Assembly: GCA_024236015.1 (NCBI GenBank)
Contig: JACKLK010000003.1
Location: forward strand, 62,001-126,000
Length of the DNA: 64,000 bases
Source of the DNA: Rhodoferax sp.
Lineage (GTDB): Bacteria; Pseudomonadota; Gammaproteobacteria; Burkholderiales; Burkholderiaceae_C
Direction of reading: 5' to 3'
This document shows, in pieces, positions 26,439-35,368 of the stretch. Below the pieces are notes generated by a model. The model searched no databases and was not told where the DNA came from. It saw only the letters and a program-made list of their open reading frames with translations. Within the stretch, counting starts at the first letter, position 1; each line of letters starts with the position of its first letter. The position numbers and the translations under genes are program-made.

Positions 26439-26522
26439 GCTGATGGGGCTCTGGATTGAGAGATCGCAAAAACCTTCAATTATAGGCGCCGCCCCGGCGC
26501 CCGGGCATGCCGTCAGCGCGAT

Positions 26523-28088
26523 TCAGAACAGCTGCACGCGCACGATCACCTGCATGACCAGCAGGCCCAGCGCGAAGCCGATGCCGCCGTAGATCAGGCC
26601 TTGCAGCAGGCGGTTCGTGCGCTTTTGCTCGGTCAGCAGCTCGCGCACCTCGCGCCGCAGGTCCGCCGGCTGCTGGCGCAGATAGGCGTCGAGCAGCCGG
26701 GGCAGCCCGGGCAGCAGCTTGGCATACCGCGGCGCCTCTTCCTTGAGCTGCTCCAGCAGCTTCTGCGGCCCGACCTGCTCGATCATCCACTTCTCGAGGA
26801 ACGGTCGCGCGCTGTCCCACAGATCGAGCTCGGGATCGAGGTCGCGTCCCAGCCCCTCGATATTGAGCAGCGTCTTCTGCAGCAGCACCAGCTGCGGCTG
26901 GATCTCGACATGGAAACGGCGCGAGGTCTGGAACAGCCGCATCAGCACCATGCCCAGCGAGATCTCCTTGAGCGGGCGGTCGAAATACGGCTCGCAGACG
27001 GTGCGCACCGCGGCCTCGAGTTCGTCGACCCGCGTGCCGGCCGGCACCCAGCCCGACTCGATGTGCAGCTCGGCCACGCGTTTGTAGTCCCGCCGGAAGA
27101 AGGCCGTGAAGTTCTGCGCCAGGTATTCCTTGTCGAATTCGGTCAGGGTGCCGACGATGCCGAAATCGAGCGAGATGTAGCGCCCGAAGGTCTCCGGCTC
27201 GACGCTGACCTGGATGTTGCCCGGATGCATGTCGGCATGGAAGAAGCCGTCGCGAAACACCTGGGTGAAGAACAGCGTGACGCCGTCGCGCGCCAGCTTG
27301 GGGATGTCGACACCGGCCGCGCGCAGGCGGTCGACCTGGCTGATCGGGATGCCGCGCATGCGCTCCATGACGATCACCTCGGGGCTGCAGTAGTCCCAGT
27401 ACATCTCGGGGATCAGCACCAGGTCCAGGCCGGCCATGTTGCGCCGCAGCTGGGCGGCGCAGGCGGCCTCGCGCACCAGGTCGAGCTCGTCGTGCAGGTA
27501 TTTGTCGAACTCGGCCACGACCTCGCGCGGCTTCAGGCGCCGGCCATCGCTCGACAGCCCGCCGACCCATGACGCCATCGTGCGCATCAGGCTGAGGTCT
27601 TTCTCGATCGCCGGCAACATGCCCGGACGCAGCACCTTGACCGCCACGTCGCGCTGCTTGCCGTGCTTGTCGATCAGGACGGCGAAATGCACCTGCGCAA
27701 TGGACGCACTGGCCACCGGCTCGCGCTCGAAGGAGGCGAATATCTCGCCCAGCGGCTTGCGAAACGCGCGCTCGATCGACCGGATCGCGATTTCCGAGTC
27801 GAACGGCGGGACCCGGTCCTGCAGCCGCGCCAGCTCGTCGGCGATGTCGATCGGCAGCAGATCGCGGCGGGTCGACAGCACCTGGCCGAACTTGACGAAG
27901 ATCGGCCCCAGCCGTTCGAGTGCCTGGCGCAGGCGCACGCCGCGCGGCGCGTCCAGCCGGCGGCCGACCGACACGACGCGCGCGGCCATGCGCAGCCAGG
28001 GTTGCCGGAAGCTGCTCAGCAGCAGTTCGTCCAGACCATAACGCAGCACCACCCAGACGATGAAGGCGCCCCGGAACAGACGCGTCAT
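26523..28088 (-). CDS. ubiB: Ubiquinone biosynthesis kinase-like protein UbiB
   Basis: A 521-residue atypical kinase of the ABC1/UbiB family. The KxGQ motif appears as FVKFGQ near residue 65. The kinase-like core includes ASIAQVHFA, the catalytic-loop equivalent ADMHPGN near 285 and the metal-binding DFG near 308. Two hydrophobic C-terminal segments (about 490-518) anchor it to the membrane. It supports ubiquinone production, probably by handling lipid intermediates. Its ATG overlaps the ubiJ stop codon (ATGA). Confidence 0.96.
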   Translation of the reverse strand: MTRLFRGAFIVWVVLRYGLDELLLSSFRQPWLRMAARVVSVGRRLDAPRGVRLRQALERLGPIFVKFGQVLSTRRDLLPIDIADELARLQDRVPPFDSEIAIRSIERAFRKPLGEIFASFEREPVASASIAQVHFAVLIDKHGKQRDVAVKVLRPGMLPAIEKDLSLMRTMASWVGGLSSDGRRLKPREVVAEFDKYLHDELDLVREAACAAQLRRNMAGLDLVLIPEMYWDYCSPEVIVMERMRGIPISQVDRLRAAGVDIPKLARDGVTLFFTQVFRDGFFHADMHPGNIQVSVEPETFGRYISLDFGIVGTLTEFDKEYLAQNFTAFFRRDYKRVAELHIESGWVPAGTRVDELEAAVRTVCEPYFDRPLKEISLGMVLMRLFQTSRRFHVEIQPQLVLLQKTLLNIEGLGRDLDPELDLWDSARPFLEKWMIEQVGPQKLLEQLKEEAPRYAKLLPGLPRLLDAYLRQQPADLRREVRELLTEQKRTNRLLQGLIYGGIGFALGLLVMQVIVRVQLF

Positions 28089-28645
28089 GACGGGGTACCG
28101 CCGGGCTGCGCCGGCGCCGACGCCGGGGCCTTGGCCGCGAACTCCCGCAATACCTGCGCCATGCGCCGGGCCACCTCGCCCAGCGCGTGCGCCGGCGCGT
28201 CGCCGATGATGCGCGCCAGGTCTTCCTCGAGATCCCAGCGCACATGGTCGACCAGCCAGTTCACGTCGGCGGCCAGTTGCACGTCACCCTCGATCCGGAT
28301 CGCCGGCTTGTCGCCGCGTAACAGCGACTGCGCGATCACCGCGGCGGATTCGTCGGTGGCGGTCAGGCTCAGGTCCGGCCGGGCATCGGCCGCGGCCAGG
28401 TCCAGCAGCCCGGCCGGCGTGACCAGCAGCCGGATGAAGAACGTGCGCCACTGCACCAGCACCACCGACCCCTTGCGGCGTACCATGCGGCTGGTGGCCG
28501 CCGGCTCCTGCATCAATACATGGTTGAGCAGCAACACCATGCGCCGCTGCGCCTCCTGCACGGCCCAGGGCGGCGGCGGAAAACGGTTCATCACCGTCTG
28601 CGCCAGGTTTTCGAACAAAAGAAAAGGGGACTGTGGTGTTGCCAT
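28085..28645 (-). CDS. ubiJ: Ubiquinone biosynthesis accessory factor UbiJ (SCP2 domain)
   Basis: A 186-residue protein with an SCP2-like lipid-binding domain (about residues 30-130) and a helical C-terminal part ending in an Ala/Pro-rich tail. UbiJ binds ubiquinone intermediates in a soluble complex with the hydroxylases. The ATG at 28645 lies in the loop of a predicted hairpin (see the separate entry), with a -10-like AATAAT just upstream. It is translationally coupled to ubiB and lies 48 bp after the Tim44-like gene. Confidence 0.92.
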   Translation of the reverse strand: MATPQSPFLLFENLAQTVMNRFPPPPWAVQEAQRRMVLLLNHVLMQEPAATSRMVRRKGSVVLVQWRTFFIRLLVTPAGLLDLAAADARPDLSLTATDESAAVIAQSLLRGDKPAIRIEGDVQLAADVNWLVDHVRWDLEEDLARIIGDAPAHALGEVARRMAQVLREFAAKAPASAPAQPGGTPS

Positions 28646-28652
28646 AGTCCCC
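28622..28652 (-). promoter_or_regulatory. Hairpin enclosing the ubiJ start codon, followed by a T-rich tract
   Basis: On the minus strand GGGGACT (28652-28646) pairs perfectly with AGTCCCC (28632-28626). The 13-base loop begins with the ubiJ ATG, and TTTTCTTTT follows. The structure could limit initiation or act as a weak attenuator. This rests on sequence complementarity only. Confidence 0.45.
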
Positions 28653-28693
28653 GATTATTCCCGCATTCACCCCGAAGCCGGGGCCAGGGGTCG

Positions 28694-29665
28694 CTACTGC
28701 AAGGCCTGCACGCCAGCAACCAGCCAGCCGCTCGAGCCCGACTTGGGCTTGGTCATGTTCCAGACCTCACGGAACGGGCTGGGTCCGGCGGACGGCTCCT
28801 CGCGGATCATGCCCGAGAACTCGACGCTGGCCATGTAGTCCGAACCGATGTCCTCGATGCCGAGCAGCTTGGCGTCGATCATGACCACGTCGGTCTGGTT
28901 CACCGGCCCGCCGGTGTGAGCCTCGCGCTCGGCCAGCTGGGTCCGGATCTCGCCGAGCATCTCGTCGGTCATCATGGCACGCAGCGACGAGATGTCGGAC
29001 TTGTCCCATGCCGCCTGCAAGGTGATGAAGTTGGTCTTGGCCGCCTTGAGGAAACCGTCGACATCGAAACCGGCCGGAATGCCCCAGGTCTGCGAGCCCA
29101 TCAGCGCCGAACCGATCATCGAGCCGCCGTTGCCGCCTTGTGGCGACGCCTCGAACGGCATGGCATTGCTGCGCTCCCACGGGCGGGCCGACGCGTCGTT
29201 GCCGACGTTCTCCGGTCGGTACGACGGCCGCGGCTCCTGCACCGGCGCGCCACCGGCGGCGCCCTGGAACGCGAACGGACTGGCCCCCTGCCCCTGCGGC
29301 GCCGGCTTGCGGCTGCGCATGATCCAGCCGATGACCGCCATGGCGAGCACGGCGAACAGGATCAGCATCAGCACCTGGCCGAAGGCCTCGCCGAATCCGA
29401 GCGTATGGGCCAGCCAGGCCAACCCGAGGCCGGCGGCCAGGCCGCCAAGCATGCCGCCCCACTGCCGCTTGGGCGCAGCCGCGGCAGCCCCGGCGGGTTT
29501 GGCGGCGGAGTTGGTCGCGTTCTGCGCCGGCGTGGCGGGCGCCTGGCGATTCATCACGTTGTTCGACTGCTTGCCGAAGGACCCGCCGCCGCCCAGGCGC
29601 CGCGCATCGGCATCCACACCGGCAAATACCAGTGCGATACCCAGAACCAGACTCCACAGCTTCAT
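28694..29665 (-). CDS. Tim44-like domain protein
   Basis: A 323-residue exported or membrane protein. An N-terminal signal sequence (MKLWSLVLGIALVFAG) is followed by a low-complexity Ala/Pro/Asn region, and two hydrophobic segments lie at about 75-120. A C-terminal Tim44-like domain runs from about 185 to the end, with the conserved DIGSDYMASVEFSGMIRE. Bacterial Tim44-like proteins are poorly characterised. GGGAGG six bases upstream supports the ATG at 29665 over one at 29677. The gene sits between ubiE and ubiJ, as in many Burkholderiales. Confidence 0.9.
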   Translation of the reverse strand: MKLWSLVLGIALVFAGVDADARRLGGGGSFGKQSNNVMNRQAPATPAQNATNSAAKPAGAAAAAPKRQWGGMLGGLAAGLGLAWLAHTLGFGEAFGQVLMLILFAVLAMAVIGWIMRSRKPAPQGQGASPFAFQGAAGGAPVQEPRPSYRPENVGNDASARPWERSNAMPFEASPQGGNGGSMIGSALMGSQTWGIPAGFDVDGFLKAAKTNFITLQAAWDKSDISSLRAMMTDEMLGEIRTQLAEREAHTGGPVNQTDVVMIDAKLLGIEDIGSDYMASVEFSGMIREEPSAGPSPFREVWNMTKPKSGSSGWLVAGVQALQ

Positions 29666-29740
29666 GTTGCCTCCCATGTCTCAAAACCAAAAACCGAATT
29701 CACCATCCAGCATCTCCCTCGCCGCACCGGACCCGGCAGC

Positions 29741-30472
29741 TCAGCACTTGATGCCCACGTGCAGGGCGACCATGCCGCCCGTCAGGTTGTGGTAGTCGAC
29801 GTGGCCGAAGCCGCTGTCGTGCATCAACTGCTTGAGCGCGTCCTGTCCCGGATGCATGCGGATCGACTCCGCCAGGTAGCGGTAACTCTCGGCATCGCCG
29901 GCCACCAGCTGCCCCAGCCGCGGCAGCACCTTGAACGAATACCAGTCGTAGGCCTTCTCCAGCGGCTTGGCCACACGCGAGAACTCCAGCACCAGCAACT
30001 TGCCGCCGGGCTTGAGGATGCGGTGCATTTCCCGGAGCGCGACATCCTTGTGCGTCATGTTGCGCAGGCCGAAGGCGACACTGACCAGGTCGAAGCTCGC
30101 GTCCGGGAAGGGCAGGTGCTCGGCGTCGCATACCGCGCAGTCGAGCGCGCAGCCTTCGTCGATCAGCCGGTCGCGGCCGGTCCGCAGCATGGCCTCGTTG
30201 ATGTCCGACAACACGACCTGCCCGTCACGGCCGACCTTCTTCGCGAACGCCTTGGCCAGGTCGCCGGTGCCGCCGGCAATGTCCAGCACCTGCTGGCCCG
30301 GCTGCACGTTGGCCACCATGACGGTGTAGGCCTTCCAGGTCCGGTGCAGGCCGGCCGACATCAGGTCGTTCATCAGGTCGTAACGCGAGGCGACCGAGTC
30401 GAATACGCCCCGCACGCGACGCGCTTTCTCGCTCTCGTCGACGGTCTGGTATCCGAAGTGGGTCGTGCTCAT
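29741..30472 (-). CDS. ubiE: Ubiquinone/menaquinone C-methyltransferase UbiE
   Basis: A 243-residue SAM-dependent methyltransferase that methylates the benzoquinol ring in ubiquinone synthesis. It opens with THFGYQTVDESEKARRV, the UbiE signature. It carries the SAM motif DIAGGTGDLAKAF near residues 72-84 and the conserved SVAFGLRNMTHKD. The ATG at 30472 gives the standard N-terminus. It is the second gene of the minus-strand block that runs down to aspS. Confidence 0.97.
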   Translation of the reverse strand: MSTTHFGYQTVDESEKARRVRGVFDSVASRYDLMNDLMSAGLHRTWKAYTVMVANVQPGQQVLDIAGGTGDLAKAFAKKVGRDGQVVLSDINEAMLRTGRDRLIDEGCALDCAVCDAEHLPFPDASFDLVSVAFGLRNMTHKDVALREMHRILKPGGKLLVLEFSRVAKPLEKAYDWYSFKVLPRLGQLVAGDAESYRYLAESIRMHPGQDALKQLMHDSGFGHVDYHNLTGGMVALHVGIKC

Positions 30473-30571
30473 GACGTCCGATGCTAGTGGTAATCGGGGA
30501 TCAGGCCGCGACAACCCCGCGCAGGCATGGGAAATCTGTCGCGTAATTGATGAATGCGCGGAGCCCGCGCA

Positions 30572-30985
30572 TCAATGGCTGGCACAACCATGGCCTGCCG
30601 CCGCCACCATGGGGGCGTCGCGGTCGACGCCTGCCGCGGCCAGCCGCTCGGTGTACTGGGCCCACAACCGGTCCTGCTGCGATCCCAGGAAATACAGGTA
30701 GTCCCAGGAGAAGATGCCGGTGTCGTGGCCGTCGGAGAAGCGGGGCTGCACCGCATAGTTGCCCACCGGATCGAGCGACTCGAGTTCCACCTCGCGCTTG
30801 CCGGTCTGCAGCACCTCCTGCCCCGGCCCATGGCCCTGCACTTCGGCCGACGGCGAATACACGCGCATCAGCTCGAACGGAATGCGGTATTGCGCGCCGT
30901 CGGAAAAGCGGATCTCCAGGACCCTGGACTGGCCGTGCACCGTGATCGACTCCGGTGTCGGCGTACCGGATTGCAAACCTGCCAT
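30572..30985 (-). CDS. DUF971 (GBBH-like) domain protein
   Basis: A 137-residue protein containing a DUF971 domain, the fold found at the N-terminus of gamma-butyrobetaine hydroxylases. Recognisable segments are LEIRFSDGAQYRIPFELMRV and GNYAVQPRFSDGHDTGIFSW, given here in part. GAGGGTG at the right distance supports the ATG at 30985. The gene is 99 bp upstream of ubiE and heads the ubiquinone block in many betaproteobacteria. A link to Fe-S or quinone metabolism has been suggested by context only. Confidence 0.9.
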   Translation of the reverse strand: MAGLQSGTPTPESITVHGQSRVLEIRFSDGAQYRIPFELMRVYSPSAEVQGHGPGQEVLQTGKREVELESLDPVGNYAVQPRFSDGHDTGIFSWDYLYFLGSQQDRLWAQYTERLAAAGVDRDAPMVAAAGHGCASH

Positions 30986-31105
30986 CGTGACACCCTCAGA
31001 AATGTTGTCGTGTTGCGTCTCGCCGGCCATCGGCCCCAGGGTGCCGGGCTCGGCTTGCCGGGCCGTTGCGCCCGGCGCTGACCCGGTGAAGGTATCACGC
31101 ATTGC

Positions 31106-31125
31106 GCCGGGGGTCGGCCCCCGGC
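31106..31125. repeat. Strong GC stem-loop between the FAD/Fe-S oxidoreductase and DUF971 genes
   Basis: GCCGGGGG (31106-31113) and CCCCCGGC (31118-31125) form an 8-bp perfect stem around a TCGG tetraloop. It lies 74 bp after the oxidoreductase stop codon. No T-run follows. It may mark the 3' end of the upstream transcript. Confidence 0.6.
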
Positions 31126-31198
31126 GAGCTTAACCGGGACCGGATCAGGGTCGGGCCGCATCGGCGGCAGGCCTGCCGCGCGAGCGGGCGGGCGACAG

Positions 31199-34100
31199 TC
31201 AGACCAGGATGCGTTCGATGCCGCCGGCGTTGGCACGCGCCACGTATTGCTCCATCCACTGCTCGCCCAGGATGTGCCGGGCCATCTCGACCACGATGTA
31301 GTCGGCCTCGAGCAGGCCGTTCTGCAGGTCGTCGCGATACCGGCTCAGCCCCTGCAGGCAACTCGGGCACGAGGTCAGGATCTTGACGTTCTGCCCGGCG
31401 GCGACCGCGCCGTCCTGGCGCAGCGCGGCCTCGTCGCGGAGCAGTTCCTCTTCCTTGCGAAAACGCACCTGGGTCGAGATGTCCGGCCGGGTGATGCCCA
31501 GCGTGCCGCTTTCGCCGCAGCAGCGCTTGCTCTCGCGCACGTTCTGCGGTGTGTCGCCGCCGACCAGGGCCTTGACCGTCTTCATCGGGTCCTGCTGCTT
31601 CATCGGCGTGTGGCAGGGATCGTGGTACAGGTAGGCGCCACCGCTCTCCAGCCGGATGTTCTTCTCGAGCAGGTATTCGTGGATGTCGACGATGCGGCAG
31701 CCCGGGAAGATCTCCTCGAACTTGTAGCCCTGCAGCTGGTCGTAGCAGGTGCCGCAGCTGACGACCACGGTGCGGATGTCCAGGTAGTTCAGCGTATTGG
31801 CCATGCGGTGGAACAACACCCGGTTGTCGGTGATGATCTTCTCGGCCTTGTCGAACTGGCCCGAGCCGCGCTGCGGATATCCGCAGCACAGGTAACCCGG
31901 CGGCAACACCGTCTGCACGCCCGCATGCCACAACATCGCCTGGGTCGCCAGGCCGACCTGGCTGAACAGCCGTTCGGAACCGCAGCCGGGGAAATAGAAC
32001 ACCGCCTCGGTCTCCGGCGTCGTGCGCACCGGGTCGCGGATGATGGGCACGTATTGCGCATCCTCGATGTCGAGCAGGGCCCGGGCCGTCTTCTTGGGCA
32101 GGCCGCCGGGCATCTTCTTGTTGACGAAGTGGATCACCTGCTCCTTGAGCGGCGGCTTGCCGACACTCGCGGGCGGGCGCCGGGTCTGCTTGCGCGCGAA
32201 GCGCCCCAGCAGTTCGTTGGCCATGTTCTGGGCCTTGAACCCGAGCCCGACCATCGCCGCGCGCGCCACCTTGATCGTCTGCGGGTTGGTGGCGTTGAGA
32301 AAGAACATCGCCGCCGCGTTGGCCGGGCGGAACGACTTCTGCCCCATCTTGCGCAGCAGGTTGCGCATGTTCATCGACACGTCGCCGAAATCGATGTCGA
32401 CCGGGCACGGTGACAAACACTTGTGGCAGACGGTGCAGTGGTCGGCGACGTCCTCGAACTCCTCCCAGTGCTTGATGCTGATGCCGCGACGGGTCTGCTC
32501 CTCGTACAGGAAGGCCTCCACCAGCAGCGAGGTCGCCAGGATCTTGTTGCGCGGGCTGTACAGCAGGTTGGCGCGCGGTACGTGGGTAGCGCACACCGGC
32601 TTGCACTTGCCGCAGCGCAGGCAGTCCTTGATCGAGTCGGAAATGGCGCCGATGTCGGACTGCTGCATGATCAGCGACTCGTGCCCCATCAGCCCGAAGC
32701 TGGGCGTGTAGGCATTGCTCAGGTCGGCGTAGATCGAGTTCGGCAGCGCCAGGCCGGCACCCACGGGCGCCGTCACCCGCAGCAGCTTGCCCTTGTTGAA
32801 GCGGCCGTTCGGATCGACCTGCTGCTTGTATTGCGCGAACGGTCGCAGTTCTTCCTCGGACAGGAACTCGAGCTTGGTGATGCCGATGCCGTGCTCGCCC
32901 GAGATGACGCCCCCGAGCGAACGCGCCAGCGCCATCACCCGCTTGACGGCGGCATGGGCGGTCTGCAGCATCTCGTAGTCGTCGCTGTTGACCGGAATAT
33001 TGGTGTGCACGTTGCCGTCGCCGGCATGCATGTGCAGCGCGATCCAGACCCGGCCCTTGAGCACCCGCTTGTGGATGGCGGTGCATTCGAGCAGGATGGG
33101 CTCGAACGCGGCGCCCGAGAAGATCTGGCGCAGCGGCGCGCGCAACTGGGTCTTCCAGCTCGCACGCAGGCTGTGGTCCTGCAACTGCGGGAACAGCGCG
33201 TCGATGTCGTCGAGCCAGCCGCACCACTGCGCACGCACCTGTTCGATCAGGCCGCGCGCCTGTGTCACGCGGTCTTCCAGCAGTTCCTCGGTGGGCAGCT
33301 GGGCATCGTCGTCGTGCCGGCCCAGCGGCAGCCGGGGCTGGGCAAAAAACGCCAGCAAGGCATCACACAGCGCCAGCTTGTTGCGCAGGCTCAACTCGAT
33401 GTTGATGCGCTCGATGCCGTCGGTGTAGTCGGCCATGCGCGGCAGCGGAATCACCACGTCCTCGTTGATCTTGAACGCGTTGGTGTGGCGCGAGATCGCC
33501 GCGGTGCGCTTGCGATCGAGCCAGAACTTCTTGCGCGCCTCGGCACTGATGGCGATGAAACCCTCGCCGCCCCGCTGGTTCGCCAGCCGCACGACCTCGG
33601 ACGTGACGCGGGCGACGTCGTCGGCGACATTGCCGGCGATGTCGCCGATCAGCACCATCTTGGGCAGGCCGGAGCCGCTGCCGGTGGCGCGCTTGGACTT
33701 GGTCGCGTAACCGACCGCCTTCAGGTAGCGGTCGTCCAGATGCTCCAGGCCGGCCAGCAGCACCCCCGAGCGCTTCTGTTCGGCGAACATGAAGTCGATG
33801 ATGTCGACGATGCCCGGCACTGCGTCATGGGTATTGCCGAAGAACTCCAGGCACACGGTGCGCACCTCGGACGGCATGGTGTGCACGACCCAGCGCGCAC
33901 TGGTGATCAGGCCGTCGCAACCCTCCTTCTGGATGCCGGGAAGGCCGCTGAGGAACTTGTCGGTGACGTCCTTGCCCAGGCCTTCCTTGCGGAAACGGGC
34001 GCCGGGAATCTCCATGCGTTCGGTGCGCTCGGGCGTCTTGCCGTCGGCCTTGAAATACCGCAGCTCGAACGTGGCCATCGGCGCGTCGTGGATCTTGCCC

Positions 34101-35125
34101 AGGTTGTGGTCGAGCCGGGTCACCTCGAGCCAGGTCGCATCCGGCGTGACCATGCGCCAGGACAACAGGTTGTCCAGCGCCGTGCCCCACAACACCGCCT
34201 TCTTGCCGCCCGCGTTCATCGCGACGTTGCCGCCGATGCACGAGGCCTCGGCCGACGTGGGGTCGACCGCGAACACGAAGCCGGCGCGTTCGGCCGCGTC
34301 GGCCACCCGCTGGGTGACGACACCGGCCTCGGTCCAGATGGTGGCGATCGGTTCGGCGTGGCCCGGCACCGTGCGCATCTCGACCTCGGACATGGCCTCG
34401 AGCTTCTCGGTATTGATGACCGCGCTTTTCCAGGTCAGCGGGATGGCGCCGCCGGTATATCCGGTGCCGCCGCCACGCGGAATGATGGTCAGCCCCAGGT
34501 CGATGCAGCCCTTGACCAGCCGGGCCATCTCGGCCTCGGAGTCGGGCGTCAGCACGACGAACGGGTATTCGACGCGCCAGTCGGTGGCGTCGGTCACGTG
34601 CGATACCCGGCTCAGGCCGTCGAACTTGATGTTGTCGCGTGCCGTCAGGCGGCCCAGCAGGCGCTGCGCCTTGCGCCGCAGGCCCTGGATCTCGACGAAT
34701 CCGCGGTCGAAGCGCTCGACCGCCGCCCGCGCGGCCTCCAGCAGCTCGCCGACCATGGCGTCACGTTCGGCGTCCTGCTCGGGTGTACGCCGCTTGCCGA
34801 CCTCGCCCAGCCGGTGATGCAGGGCCTCGACCAGCAGGCGCCGGCGCTTGGGGTTGTCCAGCAGGTCGTCCTGCAGATACGGGTTGCGCTGCACCACCCA
34901 GATGTCGCCCAGCACCTCGTACAACATGCGCGCGGAGCGGCCGGTCCGGCGTTCGTCGCGCAGGCGCAGCAGCAGCTCCCAGGCCGCATCGCCCAGCAGC
35001 CGGATCACGATTTCCCGGTCGGAGAACGAGGTGTAGTTGTACGGGATTTCGCGGATGCGTTCCGCGGTGGCCGCACCGACCTCCGCAACAGGCAACAGGT
35101 GGTCGGGACGGATCGGAGCGTTCAT
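31199..35125 (-). CDS. Giant FAD/Fe-S oxidoreductase (DUF3683, FAD-linked oxidase and CCG domains)
   Basis: A 1308-residue single chain combining parts that are separate in glycolate or D-lactate oxidases. An N-terminal DUF3683-type region covers about 20-150. A GlcD-like FAD-binding domain follows, with PRGGGTGYTGGAIP near 218. The FAD-oxidase C-terminal domain carries HMHAGDGNVHTNIPV and SGEHGIGI. Next come two 4Fe-4S clusters (CLRCGKCKPVC and CTVCHKCLSPCP) and two cysteine-rich CCG domains (FPGCGSERL, LCCGYP, DPCHTP, RCCGESG). It most likely oxidises a 2-hydroxy acid and passes electrons to quinone. The substrate is not determined by the sequence. There is no signal peptide. Confidence 0.9.
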   Translation of the reverse strand: MNAPIRPDHLLPVAEVGAATAERIREIPYNYTSFSDREIVIRLLGDAAWELLLRLRDERRTGRSARMLYEVLGDIWVVQRNPYLQDDLLDNPKRRRLLVEALHHRLGEVGKRRTPEQDAERDAMVGELLEAARAAVERFDRGFVEIQGLRRKAQRLLGRLTARDNIKFDGLSRVSHVTDATDWRVEYPFVVLTPDSEAEMARLVKGCIDLGLTIIPRGGGTGYTGGAIPLTWKSAVINTEKLEAMSEVEMRTVPGHAEPIATIWTEAGVVTQRVADAAERAGFVFAVDPTSAEASCIGGNVAMNAGGKKAVLWGTALDNLLSWRMVTPDATWLEVTRLDHNLGKIHDAPMATFELRYFKADGKTPERTERMEIPGARFRKEGLGKDVTDKFLSGLPGIQKEGCDGLITSARWVVHTMPSEVRTVCLEFFGNTHDAVPGIVDIIDFMFAEQKRSGVLLAGLEHLDDRYLKAVGYATKSKRATGSGSGLPKMVLIGDIAGNVADDVARVTSEVVRLANQRGGEGFIAISAEARKKFWLDRKRTAAISRHTNAFKINEDVVIPLPRMADYTDGIERINIELSLRNKLALCDALLAFFAQPRLPLGRHDDDAQLPTEELLEDRVTQARGLIEQVRAQWCGWLDDIDALFPQLQDHSLRASWKTQLRAPLRQIFSGAAFEPILLECTAIHKRVLKGRVWIALHMHAGDGNVHTNIPVNSDDYEMLQTAHAAVKRVMALARSLGGVISGEHGIGITKLEFLSEEELRPFAQYKQQVDPNGRFNKGKLLRVTAPVGAGLALPNSIYADLSNAYTPSFGLMGHESLIMQQSDIGAISDSIKDCLRCGKCKPVCATHVPRANLLYSPRNKILATSLLVEAFLYEEQTRRGISIKHWEEFEDVADHCTVCHKCLSPCPVDIDFGDVSMNMRNLLRKMGQKSFRPANAAAMFFLNATNPQTIKVARAAMVGLGFKAQNMANELLGRFARKQTRRPPASVGKPPLKEQVIHFVNKKMPGGLPKKTARALLDIEDAQYVPIIRDPVRTTPETEAVFYFPGCGSERLFSQVGLATQAMLWHAGVQTVLPPGYLCCGYPQRGSGQFDKAEKIITDNRVLFHRMANTLNYLDIRTVVVSCGTCYDQLQGYKFEEIFPGCRIVDIHEYLLEKNIRLESGGAYLYHDPCHTPMKQQDPMKTVKALVGGDTPQNVRESKRCCGESGTLGITRPDISTQVRFRKEEELLRDEAALRQDGAVAAGQNVKILTSCPSCLQGLSRYRDDLQNGLLEADYIVVEMARHILGEQWMEQYVARANAGGIERILV

Positions 35126-35295
35126 CGATTTTTTGGGTGGCAGGTGTCGTGCGCGGGCGCGGGCCGCAAGCGGATTGCCCGCGGCCCCACGGTCCGCCGC
35201 ACAGTGGCACGGCAAGACCGGTCGATGGTACCGCAGTGCAGCATTTTTCTGTTTGTCATGGGGTCGGACCTATGGAAATCCCTCTATTCGTCCGA

Positions 35296-35340
35296 CTGTC
35301 ACCGATATGTAATCGCAGGTTCACGCAGCGCGGATAGCAT
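35296..35340 (+). promoter_or_regulatory. Candidate Pho box and -10 upstream of ugpB
   Basis: CTGTCAC (35296), ATGTAAT (35307) and GGTTCAC (35318) are spaced exactly 11 bp apart and resemble the PhoB repeat CTGTCAT with decreasing fidelity (about 6/7, 5/7 and 4/7). A -10-like TAGCAT (35335-35340) follows 11 bp after the last repeat, the usual arrangement in PhoB-activated promoters. In Escherichia coli ugp is PhoB-controlled. Confidence 0.45.
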
Positions 35341-35368
35341 CTGCCCCTTTTCAACACGAGGAATCAAC

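Noticed and set aside
32423..35368. Plus-strand open frame continuous with ugpB, suggesting a 1416-codon protein
   Set aside because: The part before 35369 is antisense to the FAD/Fe-S oxidoreductase. ugpB has its own signal peptide, ribosome binding site and promoter-like region.
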